Below are positions 1 to 8,090 of a stretch of DNA of 49,048 nt, piece after piece (position 1 is the first letter of the stretch; the number at the start of each line of letters is the position of its first letter). A program made the position numbers and the translations under genes. Source of the stretch: Mycobacterium sp. (GTDB lineage Bacteria; Actinomycetota; Actinomycetes; Mycobacteriales; Mycobacteriaceae); NCBI RefSeq assembly GCF_025933915.1, contig NZ_JAICZA010000014.1:1-49048 (forward strand), in the 5' to 3' direction. Under the pieces are notes generated by a model. That model was not told the origin of the DNA, did no database searches, and saw only the letters and a program-made list of their open reading frames with translations.

Positions 1-918
1 ACCACCGGCTCGCTCAATGCCCTGGATCTGTTGCTGGGCGGCTGGCCAGCGGCGGCGGACCGACGGACGGTGGCGTGCCTGCCCGGCGAATACGGCCCCA
101 ACCTGGCCATGCTGGCCGCCCACGGATTCGACCGCCGGCTGCTGCCGACCCTGGACGACGGCCGGGTCGCGCTTGACGACGCCGCGCTGGCCCTCGACAC
201 CGACCCGCCGGACCTGGTGCACCTGACCGCGGTGGCCAGCCATAGCGGTGTGGTGCAACCGGTTTCGATGATCGCCCAACTCTGCCGCGAGCTCGGGCTG
301 CCGCTGGTCGTCGACGCGGCGCAGGCGCTGGGCCAGGTGGACTGCGCGGCCGGGGCCGATGCGACCTATTCCTCGTCGCGCAAGTGGATCGCCGGGCCGC
401 GCGGCGTCGGGATGCTCGCGGTGCGCCGGGAGCTGATGGAAGGCCTGCGCCCGAGGCTGGCGGCGCCGGAGTGGGCCCGGGCATCGGGGTCGCCGACGGT
501 GGCCCAGCAGCTCGAATTCGGCGAAGCCAATGTGGCCGCGCGCGTGGGGTTTTCGCTGGCGCTGGGGGAGCACCTGGCGTACGGGCCGGCGGCCGTCAGT
601 GCACGTCTGGCCGAGCTCGGCGGCCTGAGCCGCACGGTGCTGGCCGACGTGGCCGGGTGGGCGGTGATCGAGGAAGTCGAAGAACCCAGCGCCATAACGA
701 CTTTGGCCCCGACCGACGGTGCCGACCCGCAAGCGGTGCGGGCCTGGCTGCTCGCCGAACGTCGGATCCTCACCACGTTCGTCGGCGTGCAGCGGGCGCC
801 GCTGGAGCTGGCGGAGCCGCTGCTGCGGATCTCACCGCACCTGGACACCGCGGCCGACGACCTGGAGACCTTCGCCGAGGCGCTCATCGCCGCGACCGCG
901 GCGACCGCGACCGGCTAG
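1..918 (+). CDS. egtE: EgtE, PLP-dependent C-S lyase (5' truncated by window)
   Basis: Last enzyme of ergothioneine synthesis, the pyridoxal-phosphate lyase that cleaves hercynylcysteine sulfoxide to ergothioneine. The frame is open from base 1 ([15 protein letters not shown]), so the start lies upstream; 305 residues are visible against about 390 for the family. The aminotransferase class V lysine that binds PLP is in [15 protein letters not shown] (AAG at 382-384). The aspartate of [12 protein letters not shown] should contact the PLP nitrogen. This is the orthologue of M. tuberculosis Rv3700c, the last gene of egtABCDE, so the rest of that cluster should lie left of the window. Its TAG stop shares the bases CTAG with the stop of the convergent methyltransferase. 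Identification is firm; only the N-terminus is missing. Confidence 0.93.
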   Translation, partial: TTGSLNALDLLLGGWPAAADRRTVACLPGEYGPNLAMLAAHGFDRRLLPTLDDGRVALDDAALALDTDPPDLVHLTAVASHSGVVQPVSMIAQLCRELGLPLVVDAAQALGQVDCAAGADATYSSSRKWIAGPRGVGMLAVRRELMEGLRPRLAAPEWARASGSPTVAQQLEFGEANVAARVGFSLALGEHLAYGPAAVSARLAELGGLSRTVLADVAGWAVIEEVEEPSAITTLAPTDGADPQAVRAWLLAERRILTTFVGVQRAPLELAEPLLRISPHLDTAADDLETFAEALIAATAATATG

Positions 919-1583
919 CTCGCCTTGTGCGCGGTCAGCAGGTAGGCCGGCATCTTCATCCGGCCCCTCTCGTCGCGATCGTGCTGCGGACCGTCGGGGA
1001 TGGGCGGAATGTTGGCGTGGATATAGGCCGGCCGGATCTCGTCGATCTCCCAGTACTTGCTCACCGCGGCGCGCAGCTCGTCCTCGTCGACCTCGTTGGG
1101 CTTGGTTTCCCACTCCTCGGGGAAGGCGCCCTTGGCGAAGACCAACACGAAGTAACTGGCCCCCGGGGCCGCCGCGCGGTGGATCGAGCGCAGGTAGCCG
1201 TCGCGGCCCTCCACCGGCAGCGAATGAAACAGCGTGCTGTCGACAACGGTGGAGAACCGTCCGTCATAGCCGTCGAACGTCGTGATGTCGCCCTGCACGA
1301 AGCTGGCCGTGGTCAGCCCGCGATCGGCCGCCGCCGTGGTCGCCGCCGCGATCGCGGTGGGGGTGAGGTCGATGCCGACCACGGTGTAACCCTGGGCGGC
1401 CAGCGCCAGTGACAGCTCGGCGATTCCGCAGCCCGCATCCAGCACGTCGCTGCGGAACTTGCCGGCCGCGATCAGGGCGGCCAGCTCCGGCTGCGGCTCG
1501 CCGATATTCCAGGGCGGCGGACCCTCGAACTCGCCCTCCTCGCGATATACGCTGTCCCAGTCCACAATCTGATCAGGCGTCAT
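915..1583 (-). CDS. Class I SAM-dependent methyltransferase (Rv3699-like)
   Basis: A 222-residue Rossmann-fold methyltransferase. Motif I is [17 protein letters not shown], followed by the acidic end of strand 2 in VVGIDLTP and a later VQGDITTFD, which together form the SAM pocket. The substrate is not evident; thiopurine-type and small-molecule methyltransferases look alike at this level. The frame is open further upstream, but ATG at 1583 is chosen because a TACGTT -10 box ends 7 nt before it, giving a leaderless start, and the protein then begins [13 protein letters not shown], normal for the family. It converges on egtE with a 4-nt stop overlap and sits 20 nt downstream of the GCS2-like ligase on the same strand. 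Confidence 0.85.
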   Translation of the reverse strand: MTPDQIVDWDSVYREEGEFEGPPPWNIGEPQPELAALIAAGKFRSDVLDAGCGIAELSLALAAQGYTVVGIDLTPTAIAAATTAAADRGLTTASFVQGDITTFDGYDGRFSTVVDSTLFHSLPVEGRDGYLRSIHRAAAPGASYFVLVFAKGAFPEEWETKPNEVDEDELRAAVSKYWEIDEIRPAYIHANIPPIPDGPQHDRDERGRMKMPAYLLTAHKAS

Positions 1584-1590
1584 GGTTCCC

Positions 1591-1596
1591 AACGTA
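1591..1596 (-). promoter_or_regulatory. -10 box of leaderless methyltransferase
   Basis: TACGTT on the minus strand fits the mycobacterial TANNNT -10 consensus and lies 7 nt before ATG at 1583, so transcription should start at or next to the start codon. No ribosome-binding site precedes the ATG. It lies in the 20-nt gap after the upstream ligase gene, so it would let the methyltransferase be transcribed independently. Confidence 0.5.
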
Positions 1597-1603
1597 CCCG
1601 CCG

Positions 1604-3091
1604 TCAGGTCTCCCACGTGTGCACCGGCTCGTTGGCATGCATGTGCTCGCAGTAGCGGCGCAGCATCTCGGCCAGCGCCGCGGGCCGGCTCATCCCGCCG
1701 TCTTCCAGGGCCCGCACGGTGGAAACCTGCCAGCTGGCACCGTTGCGGCCCGAGCGGGCGCGGCCCTCGATGACCCCCAGGAACCGGTCGCGCACCTCGG
1801 CATCGACGCCCCAGCGCCGCAATCCCTCGTCGGCGATCGGCAGCAACGTGTCCAGCACCAGTTCGCGCGCCGCCACCTCCCTCATCCCGGAGCCCACGCC
1901 GGGCCAGCGCAGCCGGGCATCGATGCCGTGGCGCGCCGCCGTCAGAAAGTTGGCCTCCGCCACCGCGAAATCCATGCGGGCCCACAACGGATTGTCGGCC
2001 TCGGACAAGCTGCGCAGCATGCCGTAGAAGAACGACGAATTCGCCAGCATGTCAACGACTGTCGGGCCGGCCGGCAACACCCGGTTCTCCAGCCGCAGAT
2101 GGGGGCGCCCGTCGACCACGTCGTACACCGGGCGGTTCCACCGGTAGACGGTGCCGCTGTGCAGACGCAGTTCGGACAGCTGCGGGGTGCGTCCGGCGGC
2201 CAGCTCGGCGACCGGGTCTTCCTCGGACACCTCGGGCAACAGGGATCCGAAGTAGCGGATGTTCTCTTGATACAGGTCGAGGACCGAGGTGATCCACTGT
2301 TCGCCGAACCACACTCGCGGCCGCACACCCTGGGATTTCAGCTCCTCCGGCCTGGTGTCGGTGGACTGCGTGAACAGCTCGATGCGGGTTTCCGCCCAGA
2401 GCTGATGGGAGAAGAAGTACGGCGAGTTGGCGCCCAGTGCCAGCTGCGGGCCGGCCACGATTTGCGCCGCGTTCCAGTTGGCGGCGAACGTCTCCGGGGC
2501 CAGCTGCAGATGCAATTGCATGCTGGTGCAAGCGGATTCGGGCGCTATCGTCTCGGCGTGCCAGTTCAGCGGTTCGGGGCCGTCGATGTCGATGGGAAGG
2601 TCTTCGCCGCGGGCGGTGAAGATCGAATCGTTGAGCGCCGCGTAGCGCGTCGACTCGCTCATCCAGTCGTGGTCCAGGTGTTCGGGCATCAGGGTGGGCA
2701 GGATGCCGATCATGACGATGTGCGCGCCGTCGGCGGCGCCGGCCTTGATCTCGGCGTCGTTCAGGCTCGCCCGCACCTCGGCCTCGAGATCCAGGCCGGT
2801 GTGTCCGGGCAGCGCGTGCGGCGGAACATTGAATTCAATGTTGTAGGCGCCTAATTCGGTCTGGTACGCCGGATCTCCGATGGCGTCCAGGACGTGGCGG
2901 TTGGCCATGGCCGGCTGGTAGTCGGCGTCGACCAGGTTGCACTCGATCTCCATGCCGGTGAGCGGCTGTTTCGAATCGAAGCGCGACTGGGCGAGCATCG
3001 TCTCGAACACGTTCAGACACAGCTGAACCTTGCGCCGGTATTCCCGGCGGTGTGCGCTGTCGTACGTGGTGCGCTTGACCTCTTCGCCCAC
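1604..3091 (-). CDS. GCS2-family glutamate-cysteine ligase-like protein (Rv3698-like)
   Basis: A 495-residue member of the carboxylate-amine/glutamate-cysteine ligase family 2. The N-terminal GMEIECNLVD (G46, E48, E50) is the family's metal/ATP-binding glutamate motif. ELGAYNIEFNVPP and the central MQLHLQLAP strand also match the fold. Family members join the gamma-carboxyl of glutamate to an amine with ATP. EgtA, the gamma-glutamylcysteine synthase of the neighbouring ergothioneine cluster, is in the same superfamily, so this may be a paralogue with another amine acceptor; the true substrate is unknown. The GTG start at 3091 gives a family-like N-terminus but has neither a clear Shine-Dalgarno nor a good -10, so it is less certain. 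Confidence 0.82.
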   Translation of the reverse strand: MGEEVKRTTYDSAHRREYRRKVQLCLNVFETMLAQSRFDSKQPLTGMEIECNLVDADYQPAMANRHVLDAIGDPAYQTELGAYNIEFNVPPHALPGHTGLDLEAEVRASLNDAEIKAGAADGAHIVMIGILPTLMPEHLDHDWMSESTRYAALNDSIFTARGEDLPIDIDGPEPLNWHAETIAPESACTSMQLHLQLAPETFAANWNAAQIVAGPQLALGANSPYFFSHQLWAETRIELFTQSTDTRPEELKSQGVRPRVWFGEQWITSVLDLYQENIRYFGSLLPEVSEEDPVAELAAGRTPQLSELRLHSGTVYRWNRPVYDVVDGRPHLRLENRVLPAGPTVVDMLANSSFFYGMLRSLSEADNPLWARMDFAVAEANFLTAARHGIDARLRWPGVGSGMREVAARELVLDTLLPIADEGLRRWGVDAEVRDRFLGVIEGRARSGRNGASWQVSTVRALEDGGMSRPAALAEMLRRYCEHMHANEPVHTWET

Positions 3092-3195
3092 AACGCAGAT
3101 GCAACAGGGTTACCGCCCGTAACGCAAGCTCTCCAGCGTCACGGTTGCGGCCTCGCGTGCGGGCGGATAGACCATGATGGACTTTTGCCGCAAAA

Positions 3196-4752
3196 GTGTC
3201 CGAGCTCACGCGTGAAGGAGAGCAGTTGGCCGAGTCCGCCGAATTCATCGCCGCCATCGACCAGGGAACCACCAGCACCCGCTGCATGATCTTCGATCAC
3301 GGGGGTGCCGAAGTGGCCCGCCACCAACTCGAGCACGAACAGATCCTGCCCCGGGCGGGCTGGGTCGAGCACGACCCGGTCGAGATCTGGGAGCGCACCT
3401 CCTCGGTGCTCACGTCGGTGCTGAACCGCGCCAACCTGACGTCCAAAAACATTGCCGCGCTGGGTATCACGAACCAGCGCGAGACGACGCTGGTCTGGAA
3501 CCGAAAGACCGGGCGGCCCTACTACAACGCGATCGTCTGGCAGGACACCCGTACCGACCGGATCGCGGCGGCGGCCGAACACGACGGCCGCGGCCAGGTG
3601 ATCCGTCGCAAAGCGGGGCTTCCCCCGGCGACGTACTTCTCCGGCGCGAAACTGCAATGGATTTTGGAGAATGTCGACGGGGTGCGCGACGCCGCCGAGC
3701 GCGGCGATGCGTTGTTCGGCACCGCCGACACCTGGGTGTTGTGGAATCTGACCGGCGGACCGCGGGGCGGCGTGCACGTCACCGATGTGACCAACGCCAG
3801 CCGGACCATGCTGATGAACCTGGAGACCCTCGACTGGGACGACGAGCTGATGTCGTTCTTCTCCATCCCCCGCGCGATGCTGCCCACGATCGGGCCGTCG
3901 TCGTCTCAGCAGCCCTACGGGGTGACGATCCAGACCGGCCCCGCGGGGGGAGAGATTGCGATCACCGGCGTGCTCGGTGATCAGCACGCGGCGATGGTGG
4001 GTCAGGTGTGTCTGGCCGAGGGGCAGGCCAAAAACACGTATGGCACCGGAAATTTCCTGCTGCTCAACACCGGTGAGACGATCGTGCGGTCCGAGAACGG
4101 GCTGTTGACCACCGTCTGCTACCAGTTCGGGGATGCCAAACCCGTTTACGCGCTTGAGGGTTCGATCGCGGTGACCGGTGCGGCCGTGCAGTGGCTGCGC
4201 GATCAGCTGGGCATCATCAGCGGGGCCGCGCAAAGCGAATCGCTGGCGCGCCAGGTCGACGACAACGGCGGAGTCTATTTCGTCCCGGCGTTTTCCGGGT
4301 TGTTTGCGCCCTACTGGCGATCCGATGCGCGCGGCGCCATCGTCGGCCTGTCCCGGTTCAACACCAACGCGCACCTGGCCCGGGCGACCCTGGAGGCGAT
4401 CTGCTACCAAAGTCGCGACGTGGTGGACGCTATGGCGGCGGATTCCGGTGTGCGCCTTGAGGTTCTGAAGGTCGACGGCGGTATCACCGGTAACGACCTG
4501 TGCATGCAGATTCAGGCTGACGTGCTGGGTGTGGATGTCGTCCGGCCGGTGGTCGCCGAGACGACCGCGCTGGGCGCGGCGTACGCGGCGGGTCTGGCCG
4601 TGGGGTTCTGGGCCGATCCGGCAGACCTGCGTGCGAATTGGCAAGAGGGCAAGCGTTGGACACCGGCCTGGAACGACGAGCAGCGCGCCGCGGGTTATGC
4701 GGGCTGGCGCAAAGCCGTGCAGCGGACCCTGGATTGGGTCTCCGTAACCTGA
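3196..4752 (+). CDS. glpK: Glycerol kinase
   Basis: ATP-dependent phosphorylation of glycerol to sn-glycerol 3-phosphate in the cytoplasm. The 518-residue FGGY kinase starts with the phosphate-1 loop [18 protein letters not shown], carries the substrate loop [12 protein letters not shown], and has the FGGY signatures [12 protein letters not shown] and [17 protein letters not shown]. Length and sequence are those of M. tuberculosis Rv3696c. GTG at 3196 is used by analogy with the M. tuberculosis annotation. An in-frame TTG at 3226 follows a better Shine-Dalgarno (AGGAG at 3217-3221) and would remove ten non-conserved residues. No glpF or glpD is adjacent; the gene stands alone between the ligase and the convergent PadR gene. 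Confidence 0.96.
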   Translation: MSELTREGEQLAESAEFIAAIDQGTTSTRCMIFDHGGAEVARHQLEHEQILPRAGWVEHDPVEIWERTSSVLTSVLNRANLTSKNIAALGITNQRETTLVWNRKTGRPYYNAIVWQDTRTDRIAAAAEHDGRGQVIRRKAGLPPATYFSGAKLQWILENVDGVRDAAERGDALFGTADTWVLWNLTGGPRGGVHVTDVTNASRTMLMNLETLDWDDELMSFFSIPRAMLPTIGPSSSQQPYGVTIQTGPAGGEIAITGVLGDQHAAMVGQVCLAEGQAKNTYGTGNFLLLNTGETIVRSENGLLTTVCYQFGDAKPVYALEGSIAVTGAAVQWLRDQLGIISGAAQSESLARQVDDNGGVYFVPAFSGLFAPYWRSDARGAIVGLSRFNTNAHLARATLEAICYQSRDVVDAMAADSGVRLEVLKVDGGITGNDLCMQIQADVLGVDVVRPVVAETTALGAAYAAGLAVGFWADPADLRANWQEGKRWTPAWNDEQRAAGYAGWRKAVQRTLDWVSVT

Positions 4753-4783
4753 AGTGACCTGACCCGGGGTCCGCTGACGGGAA

Positions 4784-5515
4784 TCAGTCTTCGCCGAGAA
4801 TCCCGTAGATCTCGCGACGCGCGTTGTTGAGAATGTCGACGATGCGCTGCTGCTGCTCGGCGGAGACGGTAAGAGCGGACTGCCCGACGGCGCCGAACAA
4901 CTGGCCCACGGCCGCCCGCAGGTTCAGGTGACCCGGGTCGGCGCCTTCGGTGATCTCGTCCCACGGTGGGGTCTCGATCTTCCCGGCCACCCCGCGGCCC
5001 TCCTCGGTCAGCTCGAAAAGCTTCTTGCTGCCCGCGGTTTCGCTCGCGGTGATCAGGCCTTCGTCGTCGAGCAGCTGCAGGGTCGGGTACACCGAGCCGG
5101 GGCTCGGCTTCCACAGCCCGTTGCTGCGTTCGGCAATCTGCTGAATCATCTCGTAGCCGTGCATCGGCCGCTCGGCCAGCAACGTCAGGATGGCGGCTCG
5201 CACGTCACCGCGCTTGCCGCGGTTCGGGCCGCCGCGGCGCCAGCCGCCGCGTCGACCACCGGGACCGAAGCCGAAGCCGGGGCCGAAGCCCGGGCTGAAC
5301 CCGGGGCCGAAGCCCGGGCTGAACCCGGGATCGAAGCCCAACGGGCCTTCGTGGCCGCCGCCGGCGTGGTCGCGGAGATGTTCGCGGAAATCCCGGCGGG
5401 CCTGGCGTCGTGCCTCGTGGAGGGCACGCCGGTCGACGGGGCCGGGACGCAGGCCGAATCCGAAGCCGGGCCGGCCGCCGAAGGGTCCCTCGGGGGGAGT
5501 GAATGGGTTGCTCAT
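4784..5515 (-). CDS. PadR-family transcriptional regulator with Gly/Phe/Pro-rich N-terminus
   Basis: A 243-residue DNA-binding regulator. Residues 104-178 form the PadR winged helix (VRAAILTLLAERPMHGYEM, then SPGSVYPTLQLLDDEGLI and KKLFELTEEG). The C-terminal helical part (about 195-243) is the usual PadR dimerisation arm. The first 100 residues are unusual: FDPGFSPGFGPGFSPGFGPG (61-80) repeats an eight-residue PGFGPGFS unit, followed by an Arg/Gly patch (87-102). The DNA shows a matching 24-bp tandem repeat. ATG at 5515 is preceded by AAGGA with 6-nt spacing. Palindromic ATATC/GATAT sites overlap its probable promoter, so autorepression is likely, and the divergent membrane gene at 5714 is the likeliest target. 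The inducing ligand cannot be told from sequence. Confidence 0.9.
   Translation of the reverse strand: MSNPFTPPEGPFGGRPGFGFGLRPGPVDRRALHEARRQARRDFREHLRDHAGGGHEGPLGFDPGFSPGFGPGFSPGFGPGFGFGPGGRRGGWRRGGPNRGKRGDVRAAILTLLAERPMHGYEMIQQIAERSNGLWKPSPGSVYPTLQLLDDEGLITASETAGSKKLFELTEEGRGVAGKIETPPWDEITEGADPGHLNLRAAVGQLFGAVGQSALTVSAEQQQRIVDILNNARREIYGILGED
5281..5330. repeat. 24-bp tandem repeat inside padR
   Basis: Two near-perfect copies of a 24-bp unit begin at 5281 and 5305 with GGCCGAAGCCCGGGCTGAAC. They encode the PGFGPGFS peptide repeat on the minus strand. Partial copies flank them. The in-frame unit length means copy number could vary without breaking the protein. Confidence 0.7.
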
Positions 5516-5561
5516 TTTCTGTCCTTGCGTTCGTGGGTGCGCATCGGTCGTGCGTCACGAA

Positions 5562-5625
5562 ATATCACGATATATCGAACACTAACGCGATGCAACGAGA
5601 TATGTTGACGAATATCGTTTAGGCT
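5562..5625. promoter_or_regulatory. PadR operator/promoter region with ATATC/GATAT palindromes
   Basis: An AT-rich island in GC-rich DNA between the PadR gene and the divergent membrane gene. It holds ATATC-N2-GATAT (5562-5573), the perfect palindrome CGATATATCG (5568-5577) and GATAT-N8-ATATC (5599-5616). On the minus strand TTGCAT (5590-5595) and TATCGT (5567-5572) are spaced 17 bp and form a good promoter for padR, with its -10 inside the palindrome. On the plus strand TAGGCT (5620-5625) fits a -10 for the gene at 5714, with the N8 palindrome over its -35 region. PadR proteins typically bind such dyads, so control of both genes is inferred. Confidence 0.6.
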
Positions 5626-5713
5626 TCCTGACCTGCGGGAACTCTAGGCGCACTCGCCCGGCTCGGCCCGGGAGGCGGTTTGCCTAGGGCAGACGGCGGG
5701 TAGGAACTGAGGG

Positions 5714-6094
5714 ATGGACGCTGACAACGACGTGACGGTCGATAGAGGCGCGGCCCCGTTCGGGAACCCCGATGGCGCCCCGCGCCGGAACACGTGGCCG
5801 TGGGTCAACTGGGGGTTGGCGCTGGCGACGGTGCCCGGCGCCGCGATCGTCATGCTCTTCGCGCTCGGTGCGGTGATGGGCACCGCCGGCTGCAGTGACC
5901 GCACCTGTCCCAACCTGGGCCACGGCGGGATCGATTTCGGCGTCGCGTTCTACGGCGCACCCGCGGTCGCGGTCGTCGTCATCGTCATCTCGCTTTTCAC
6001 CGCCAAGCACCGCGGCGGCATCGCGGTCCCGCTTTTCGGATGGGCGCTGCTGATTGCCGACGTCGTCCTCATGGCCGCGAGCGTCGCCGGCTAG
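5714..6094 (+). CDS. Small membrane protein of unknown function
   Basis: A 126-residue protein with an Asp/Arg-rich cytoplasmic head (about 1-28) and three hydrophobic segments at about 33-55, 75-96 and 103-123. The first loop holds CSDRTCPNLGHGG, two cysteines that could form an extracytoplasmic disulfide. I do not recognise the family. It diverges from the PadR gene across the AT-rich operator region and converges on the RDD gene with a 9-nt gap. PadR regulators often control a neighbouring membrane protein or transporter, so this is probably the regulator's target. ATG at 5714 is the only reasonable start; the ribosome-binding site is weak (GAGGG about 6 nt upstream). Confidence 0.7.
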   Translation: MDADNDVTVDRGAAPFGNPDGAPRRNTWPWVNWGLALATVPGAAIVMLFALGAVMGTAGCSDRTCPNLGHGGIDFGVAFYGAPAVAVVVIVISLFTAKHRGGIAVPLFGWALLIADVVLMAASVAG

Positions 6095-6103
6095 CAGCAG
6101 CCG

Positions 6104-6979
6104 TCAGTGCGGCGGTGCGAAACCGCCCGGTGATCCGCCGTATCCCGGCCCCGGGCGGAGCGGCCCCGATTCCGGCCACGGGACGGGGTGTTGCGGCACC
6201 GACCCCGGTGGCATGGTGGGCCAGCCCGGGGCGGGCACAGCCGGGCGCAGCCGAGCCAGCTCGCGGCGGTGCCGTTCGGCAAGGACGGCGGCCAATACCA
6301 GCTCCGGCGGGACGCCGGGCGGCGGTGGCGGCGCAATGCGGGACACCACGTCACCGGCGATCCGGTAAGCCATCTGCATGCGCAGCTGGCGGTCGAGCTG
6401 CGGTGCCCTGGAAAGGAATTGACGCGCGACCTCGGCCTGGCCGGCGGACAGGCCCGACAGCTGCAGCGACGATGCCCACCAGGCCAACGCCGGAGGCATC
6501 GTCGGCGGCAGCCCCAGCCGGGGTCCGCGTTCGTTGACCACCACCGTGCCCGCGAAGATGTCGCCGATTCGTTTGGCCTTGGGCGACAATATGCTGCAGA
6601 TGACGGCCGGGCTCCCGAAGAGCATCCAGATCTCCACCAGCGAGGCCAGAGCGCGAAACAACGCCTGGCGGAAGCGTTCTGGGCCGCCGTCGTCGGACAC
6701 GACGCGCAGGCCCAACGCGATCTTGCCGACCGAGCGTCCCCGCGTCGCCGTTTCGAGGATCAACGGGTAGCCGACAATTGCCAGCACCGTAAATATGAGC
6801 AGGATGGCGTTACTCAGCGCGCTGTCGAACTGAGTCTGGGTGGCGGCCCACAACAGCGATCCGAGAAATAAGAAGACAACCATGACGGCGATATCGATCA
6901 GCGCGCTCAACGTCCGCACCGGCAGCTGGGCGATCTGCACGTCCAGCACCACTGCGTCCCCGGTCACCACCTCCGACAT
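6104..6979 (-). CDS. RDD-family membrane protein (Rv3695-like)
   Basis: A 291-residue protein with an N-terminal RDD domain: hydrophobic segments at about 20-45 and 55-76, with RTLSALIDIAVM carrying the Arg/Asp pair that names the family, then RGRSVGKIALGLRVV and RFRQALFRAL. The C-terminal third is soluble, rich in Pro/Gly, and ends in a PGPGYGGSPGG-type tail. The function is unknown; RDD domains are proposed to form transport or scaffold modules. It is divergent from the SpoIIM-like gene, and both lie beside the MoxR operon as in M. tuberculosis Rv3695/Rv3694c, which suggests one membrane complex. ATG at 6979 is supported by a -10 box 8 nt upstream and no Shine-Dalgarno (leaderless). Confidence 0.87.
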   Translation of the reverse strand: MSEVVTGDAVVLDVQIAQLPVRTLSALIDIAVMVVFLFLGSLLWAATQTQFDSALSNAILLIFTVLAIVGYPLILETATRGRSVGKIALGLRVVSDDGGPERFRQALFRALASLVEIWMLFGSPAVICSILSPKAKRIGDIFAGTVVVNERGPRLGLPPTMPPALAWWASSLQLSGLSAGQAEVARQFLSRAPQLDRQLRMQMAYRIAGDVVSRIAPPPPPGVPPELVLAAVLAERHRRELARLRPAVPAPGWPTMPPGSVPQHPVPWPESGPLRPGPGYGGSPGGFAPPH

Positions 6980-6987
6980 AACTTCGA

Positions 6988-6993
6988 ACGGTA
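6988..6993 (-). promoter_or_regulatory. -10 box of leaderless RDD gene
   Basis: TACCGT on the minus strand (TANNNT) lies 8 nt before ATG at 6979. It stands back to back with the -10 of the divergent SpoIIM gene, with 19 bp between the two boxes, so both promoters share one short control region. Confidence 0.5.
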
Positions 6994-7012
6994 CAGGTGC
7001 CCGGTGGGCGAT

Positions 7013-7018
7013 TAGGCT
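7013..7018 (+). promoter_or_regulatory. -10 box of leaderless SpoIIM-like gene
   Basis: TAGGCT (TANNNT) ends 7 nt before GTG at 7026. No ribosome-binding site is present, so a leaderless transcript is predicted. This fixes the start at 7026 although the frame is open further upstream. Confidence 0.55.
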
Positions 7019-7025
7019 GCCCAGG

Positions 7026-8018
7026 GTGGACGTCGATGCATTCGTGCTGGCTCATCGCGGTACGTGGGACCGCCTCGACCGATTGATCGGGAGGCGCCGG
7101 TCGCTGAGCGGCGCGGAAATCGACGAACTTGTCGAGCTTTACCAGCGGGCGTCCACTCACCTATCGATACTGCGTTCGACGTCATCGGATTCGATGCTGG
7201 TCGGCCGGCTCTCGAGTCTGGTCGCGCGGGCGCGTTCCGCGGTGACCGGTGCTCACGCCCCGCTGAGCAGTACGTTCGTCCGGTTCTGGACGGTCTCTTT
7301 CCCGGTCGTCGCGTACCGCACCTGGCGGTGGTGGGTGGCCACGGCGGCGGCGTTCTTCGCGGTGGTCGTGGTCGTCGCGCTGTGGGTCGCCGGCAGTCCG
7401 GAGGTGCAGTCAGCGCTCGGAACGCCCAGTGACATCCAGCAATTGGTCAATCACGATGTCGAGTCCTACTACAGCGAGCATCCCGCCGCCGCGTTCGCGC
7501 TGCAGATCTGGGTGAACAATTCCTGGGTTTCCGCTCAATGCATCGCGCTCTCCGTGGTGCTGGGGCTGCCGATTCCCTTTGTGCTGTTTCAAAATGCCGC
7601 CAATCTGGGTGTGATCGCCGGCCTGATGTTCTCGGCCGGCAAGGGTGGCCTGCTACTGGGATTGCTTGTCCCCCACGGACTCTTGGAGCTCACATCCGTA
7701 TTCCTCGCGGGGGCAACGGGAATGCGGTTGGGGTGGTCGGTGATCTCGCCCGGAGACCGCCCCCGGGGGCAGGTGCTGGCCGAACAGGGCCGCGCCGTCG
7801 TATCGGTAGCCGTGGGCCTGGTCGCCGTGCTCCTGACCTCAGGGTTGATCGAAGCGCTGGTGACGCCGTCGCCGTTGCCGACTTTCGTACGAGTCGGTAT
7901 CGGCATCATCGCCGAGCTGGCGTTCTTGTCCTACGTCGCCTACTTCGGCCGCCGGGGCGTCAAAGCCGGGGAAAGCGGGGACATCGAAGACGCACCGGAT
8001 GTGATACCCACCGGCTGA
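7026..8018 (+). CDS. SpoIIM-superfamily (stage II sporulation protein M-like) membrane protein
   Basis: A 330-residue integral membrane protein orthologous to M. tuberculosis Rv3694c and of the same length. The soluble N-terminal part (1-95) is helical (MDVDAFVLAHRGTWDRLDRL). About five transmembrane helices follow, the first at about 105-127 (WWVATAAAFFAVVVVVAL). The family-typical NNSWVSAQCIALSVVLGLPI and PHGLLELTSVFLAGATGMRLG lie in the middle. In Actinobacteria this family travels with MoxR, DUF58 and RDD genes; mycobacteria do not make endospores in the Bacillus manner, so the name reflects homology only. It is divergent from the RDD gene and converges on the DUF58 gene across a long hairpin. 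The GTG start follows from the -10 box at 7013-7018. Confidence 0.88.
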   Translation: MDVDAFVLAHRGTWDRLDRLIGRRRSLSGAEIDELVELYQRASTHLSILRSTSSDSMLVGRLSSLVARARSAVTGAHAPLSSTFVRFWTVSFPVVAYRTWRWWVATAAAFFAVVVVVALWVAGSPEVQSALGTPSDIQQLVNHDVESYYSEHPAAAFALQIWVNNSWVSAQCIALSVVLGLPIPFVLFQNAANLGVIAGLMFSAGKGGLLLGLLVPHGLLELTSVFLAGATGMRLGWSVISPGDRPRGQVLAEQGRAVVSVAVGLVAVLLTSGLIEALVTPSPLPTFVRVGIGIIAELAFLSYVAYFGRRGVKAGESGDIEDAPDVIPTG

Positions 8019-8021
8019 GTT

Positions 8022-8084
8022 CCGCGAGACTGCAACTGCCGACGCCCGTACTCGGGAAATGCGTAGGTAGTTGCGGTTTCGCGG
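8022..8084 (+). terminator. Long intergenic hairpin between convergent genes
   Basis: The 16-nt arms 8022-8037 (CCGCGAGACTGCAACT) and 8069-8084 (AGTTGCGGTTTCGCGG) pair fully if two G-U pairs are allowed. A second 4-bp stem (CCCG 45-48 with CGGG 53-56 of the 8000s) lies in the loop. It begins 3 nt after the SpoIIM stop and ends 6 nt before the DUF58 stop. There is no T-tract. The G-U pairs exist only in the plus-strand RNA; the other strand would have two C-A mismatches. It could be a terminator, a 3'-end stability element or a dispersed intergenic palindrome. Confidence 0.5.
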
Positions 8085-8090
8085 TGCAGA

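Noticed and set aside
4761-4771. GACCCGGGGTC as a terminator between glpK and padR.
   Set aside because: The 5-bp arms around one base cannot form a hairpin loop; the site is probably chance in GC-rich DNA.
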